Both the position numbers and the translations under genes were made by a program. From Opitutia bacterium UBA6410 (GTDB lineage Bacteria; Verrucomicrobiota; Verrucomicrobiia; Opitutales; Intestinicryptomonadaceae): a DNA stretch of 16,441 nucleotides. This document shows positions 14,737 to 16,441 of the stretch, in pieces; within the stretch, counting starts at the first letter, position 1; every line of letters begins with the position of its first letter. The notes beneath the pieces were generated by a model. The model had not been told where the DNA came from. It worked only from the letters and a program-made list of their open reading frames with translations, and made no database searches. The DNA lies in NCBI GenBank assembly GCA_002437405.1, contig DJPO01000118.1:23216-39656 (forward strand). Direction: 5' to 3'.

Positions 14737-15383
14737 CCGAAAAACCTGCGCCCCAAAAATCCGACGAGCGACTCGGCGAGCGCGTCCTTGCCCGCTTTCG
14801 GGAATTCGACAATTTCGCCCGAGCGCATAATCAGGTCGATTTTGTTTTCGTCCGCCGCAAAACCGACAGAAGAGGAGGAAACATTGTTCGCCGCAATGCA
14901 GTCAAGATTCTTTTCGACGAGCTTGCGCTTTGCGTAATCCAAAACGTCGTGGGTCTGCGCGGCGAATCCGACGAGAATCTGCGACGGCGACTTTTCGAGC
15001 GAAAGCGTCTTCAAAATGTCCTCGGTGCGCTCGAGCCTCGGGTGCAGGTCGATTTCAGCCTTGCCGACTTTGCGGTCGAGCCGCTCGGCGGGGCGGACAT
15101 CGCTGACGGCGGCGGACATAATCAATATGTCGCACTCGGGAAAAACTTTTTTGCATTCTTCGAGCATATCGCGCGCACTGACGACCCTGCGAACGTCGAC
15201 GCCGCCGATGTCCCCCAGCTGCGACGGCCCGAGAACGAGAGTGGTATCCCAGCCCGCGGCGCGGGCGGCGCGGGCGATGTGCCAGCCCATTTTTCCCGAC
15301 GACGGATTGCTGATGAAGCGCACGGGGTCGAAATATTCGCGTGTCGGCCCAGCCGTTATGAGACATTTTATCGTTTTTTTCAT
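14733..15383 (-). CDS. coaB: Phosphopantothenate-cysteine ligase (stand-alone CoaB)
   Basis: Joins 4'-phosphopantothenate to cysteine with nucleotide hydrolysis in coenzyme A synthesis. In most bacteria this is the C-terminal half of the fused CoaBC (Dfp). Here the 216-residue protein is only the CoaB half, with no flavin decarboxylase domain. Signatures are LITAGPTREYFDPVRFISN (8-26), SSGKMGWHIA (28-37), MSAAVSDVRPAE (89-100), lysines at K105 and K108 in RKVGKAE, and the late AANNVSSSSVGFAADENKI segment. The ATG at 15383 was chosen because MKKTIKCLITAGPT is the family start; the frame upstream to 15473 is unlike it. A separate CoaC must be encoded elsewhere. The gene diverges from the CDF exporter gene across 90 bases. 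Confidence 0.9.
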   Translation of the reverse strand: MKKTIKCLITAGPTREYFDPVRFISNPSSGKMGWHIARAARAAGWDTTLVLGPSQLGDIGGVDVRRVVSARDMLEECKKVFPECDILIMSAAVSDVRPAERLDRKVGKAEIDLHPRLERTEDILKTLSLEKSPSQILVGFAAQTHDVLDYAKRKLVEKNLDCIAANNVSSSSVGFAADENKIDLIMRSGEIVEFPKAGKDALAESLVGFLGRRFFG

Positions 15384-15473
15384 TTTCGGCGATTTTTTCA
15401 AAAAAATCGGAAGCGCGCAAATATAAATTTGCTTGTTAAAAAACGCGGTTGGGATAGGTTCGCCAAAATACAA
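15384..15473. promoter_or_regulatory. Divergent intergenic region with two palindromes
   Basis: This 90-base AT-rich spacer must carry the start signals of both coaB (-) and the CDF gene (+). It holds CGATTTTTT-CA-AAAAAATCG (15390-15409, 9-bp perfect arms) and GCAAAT-ATAA-ATTTGC (15417-15432, 6-bp perfect arms). Either could be an operator. On the minus strand TATATT (plus 15420-15425) is a possible -10 without a good -35. On the plus strand TTGCTT (15429-15434) and GATAGG (15453-15458) are 18 bases apart but weak. The binding factor is unknown; a metal-responsive repressor would make sense for an exporter. Confidence 0.45.
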
Positions 15474-16337
15474 ATGAAAAAGAACCCCGAAAGCGAAAAA
15501 TCACACGCGGCGTTTTGGTCGCTATGCGCGGCAGTGTTGCTCACCGCCTTCAAGACAGTCGTCGGCGTATCGACGGGCAGCTTGGGTATACTTTCGGAAG
15601 CGTTGCACTCGGCGCTCGACTTCGTGGCGGCGGCAATCACTTGGGTCTGCGTCAAAATTTCGGGGAAGCCCGCGGACAACGAACACAACTTCGGACACGG
15701 GAAAATCGAAAACCTTTCCGCACTGGCGGAGTCGCTGCTGCTGCTGATAACGTGCGGCTGGATTATATGGGAAGCGGCGGGGCGGCTAATCGGCGGACAC
15801 GCGGAAATCACGGTCGGATTTTGGAGCTACGCAGTGGTCTGCACGTCGATAATCGTCGATATAACACGCTCGCGGGCTTTGATGAAAGCGGCGAAAAAAT
15901 ATAAAAGCCAAGCACTGGAAGCCGACGCCCTGCACTTTTCGACCGATATTCTAAGCTCGGCAGTCGTGCTGCTGGGCTTGATATGCGCGGGATTCGGACT
16001 GCCCGCAGCGGACTCGGTAGCAGCCCTCGCAGTAGCGGCAATAGTAATCTTTATTTCGGTAAACTTGGGCAAACGCGCAGTCGACGAACTGATGGATAAA
16101 GCGCCGAAAGCGGAGAGAGTGCAAATCGCGGAAATCATAGAAAAAATGGACGGCGTGATAAAATCGCACGATTTGCGCGTGCGCTCGTCGGGCGGCGAAT
16201 ACGAAATCGACGTAAATATACACGTAAACAGAAATTTGTCGATAGTGGACGCCCACGAAATTTCGACAAGAATAGAACACAGCATAAGGGCAAAATTGGG
16301 CAAGAGCCTGATAAATATCCACATCGAACCCGACTAA
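15474..16337 (+). CDS. Cation diffusion facilitator (zinc/divalent metal exporter)
   Basis: Inner-membrane antiporter of the CDF family, moving Zn2+ or a similar metal out of the cytoplasm in exchange for protons. The 287-residue length is typical. Helix 2 carries SEALHSALD (H45, D49) and helix 5 carries DALHFSTDILSS (H154, D158). Together they form the HxxxD/HxxxD intramembrane metal site usually tied to zinc selectivity, whereas YiiP/FieF has DxxxD in helix 2. NFGHGKIENLSA (72-83) is the family loop motif. The C-terminal cytoplasmic domain (about 205-287) has the SHDLRVRSSGGEYEIDVNIHV segment and the ending INIHIEP. The open frame runs far upstream, overlapping coaB on the other strand, but family similarity begins at the ATG at 15474. 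No Shine-Dalgarno motif is seen. Confidence 0.93.
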   Translation: MKKNPESEKSHAAFWSLCAAVLLTAFKTVVGVSTGSLGILSEALHSALDFVAAAITWVCVKISGKPADNEHNFGHGKIENLSALAESLLLLITCGWIIWEAAGRLIGGHAEITVGFWSYAVVCTSIIVDITRSRALMKAAKKYKSQALEADALHFSTDILSSAVVLLGLICAGFGLPAADSVAALAVAAIVIFISVNLGKRAVDELMDKAPKAERVQIAEIIEKMDGVIKSHDLRVRSSGGEYEIDVNIHVNRNLSIVDAHEISTRIEHSIRAKLGKSLINIHIEPD

Positions 16338-16409
16338 TTTTTACGTTCAGGCCGATTGCGCCCAAAAATACGCCGAAAACAGAAATTTTACCCCCACACA
16401 AAAGTCAAA

Positions 16410-16441
16410 GGGGATAGGCGAAATTGGCAAAGCCAATCGCC
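16410..16441 (-). repeat. Composite hairpin repeat, copy 4 (cut by window end)
   Basis: The plus strand reads GGGGATAGGCG, then the hairpin ATTGGC-AAA-GCCAAT (16423-16437), then CGCC at the end. The reverse complement matches the second half of the repeat at 25-81 nearly base for base: GGCGAT(T/C)GGCTT(T/C)GCCAATTTCGCCTAT, given here as one pattern with two variable sites. The G-rich first hairpin would lie beyond 16441. It follows the CDF gene by 72 bases that hold no clear terminator. Confidence 0.75.

Noticed and set aside
1..16441. CRISPR array, tRNA, rRNA, integrase or insertion sequence
   Set aside because: No regularly spaced direct repeats, cloverleaf, rRNA-like sequence or transposase/integrase motif was found on either strand.

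Overview
The window reads as chromosomal DNA from a Gram-negative, carbohydrate-degrading bacterium. The best fit is the Verrucomicrobiota (Opitutae-like); this is inferred from overall protein style, a free-standing CoaB, a pectin-type glycosidase with a lipoprotein-like leader, and the near absence of Shine-Dalgarno motifs, not from a marker gene. No rRNA, tRNA, CRISPR array, transposase or phage gene was seen.

Layout. Bases 1-541 carry no convincing gene. They hold a cluster of imperfect hairpins, including three copies of a composite two-hairpin repeat, and part of a fourth copy ends the window at 16410-16441. Bases 542-7574 (+) form a compact pectin/galacturonate operon: uxaC, an ExuT-like MFS transporter, uxaB, uxaA and a secreted GH28 glycosidase, closed by an intrinsic terminator at 7620-7650. 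In the inferred pathway the GH28 enzyme frees uronate residues outside the cytoplasm, the transporter imports them, UxaC isomerises galacturonate to tagaturonate, UxaB reduces it to altronate, and UxaA dehydrates that to 2-keto-3-deoxygluconate. KdgK, KdgA and any regulator must lie elsewhere.

Bases 7649-12032 (-) hold, in transcription order, ilvD and yicC (1-base overlap), a terminator-like hairpin, and two unrecognised membrane proteins whose genes overlap by 38 bases. The second of these converges on the GH28 operon. Upstream of ilvD lies a decayed C-terminal fragment (12096-12390, -) of what was probably a secreted glycosidase-like protein. A good promoter for ilvD sits inside a hairpin between the fragment and ilvD.

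Bases 12454-14736 (+) hold scpB (chromosome segregation), pheA (bifunctional phenylalanine enzyme) and a DUF167/YggU gene, each 9 bases apart. coaB (-) converges on this group with overlapping stop codons. coaB diverges from a CDF-type zinc/cation exporter gene (+) across a 90-base spacer containing two palindromes.

The parts least explained by known biology are the overlapping membrane-protein pair at 7649-9230 and the composite hairpin repeats at the window edges. Everything else is recognisable metabolism and housekeeping.
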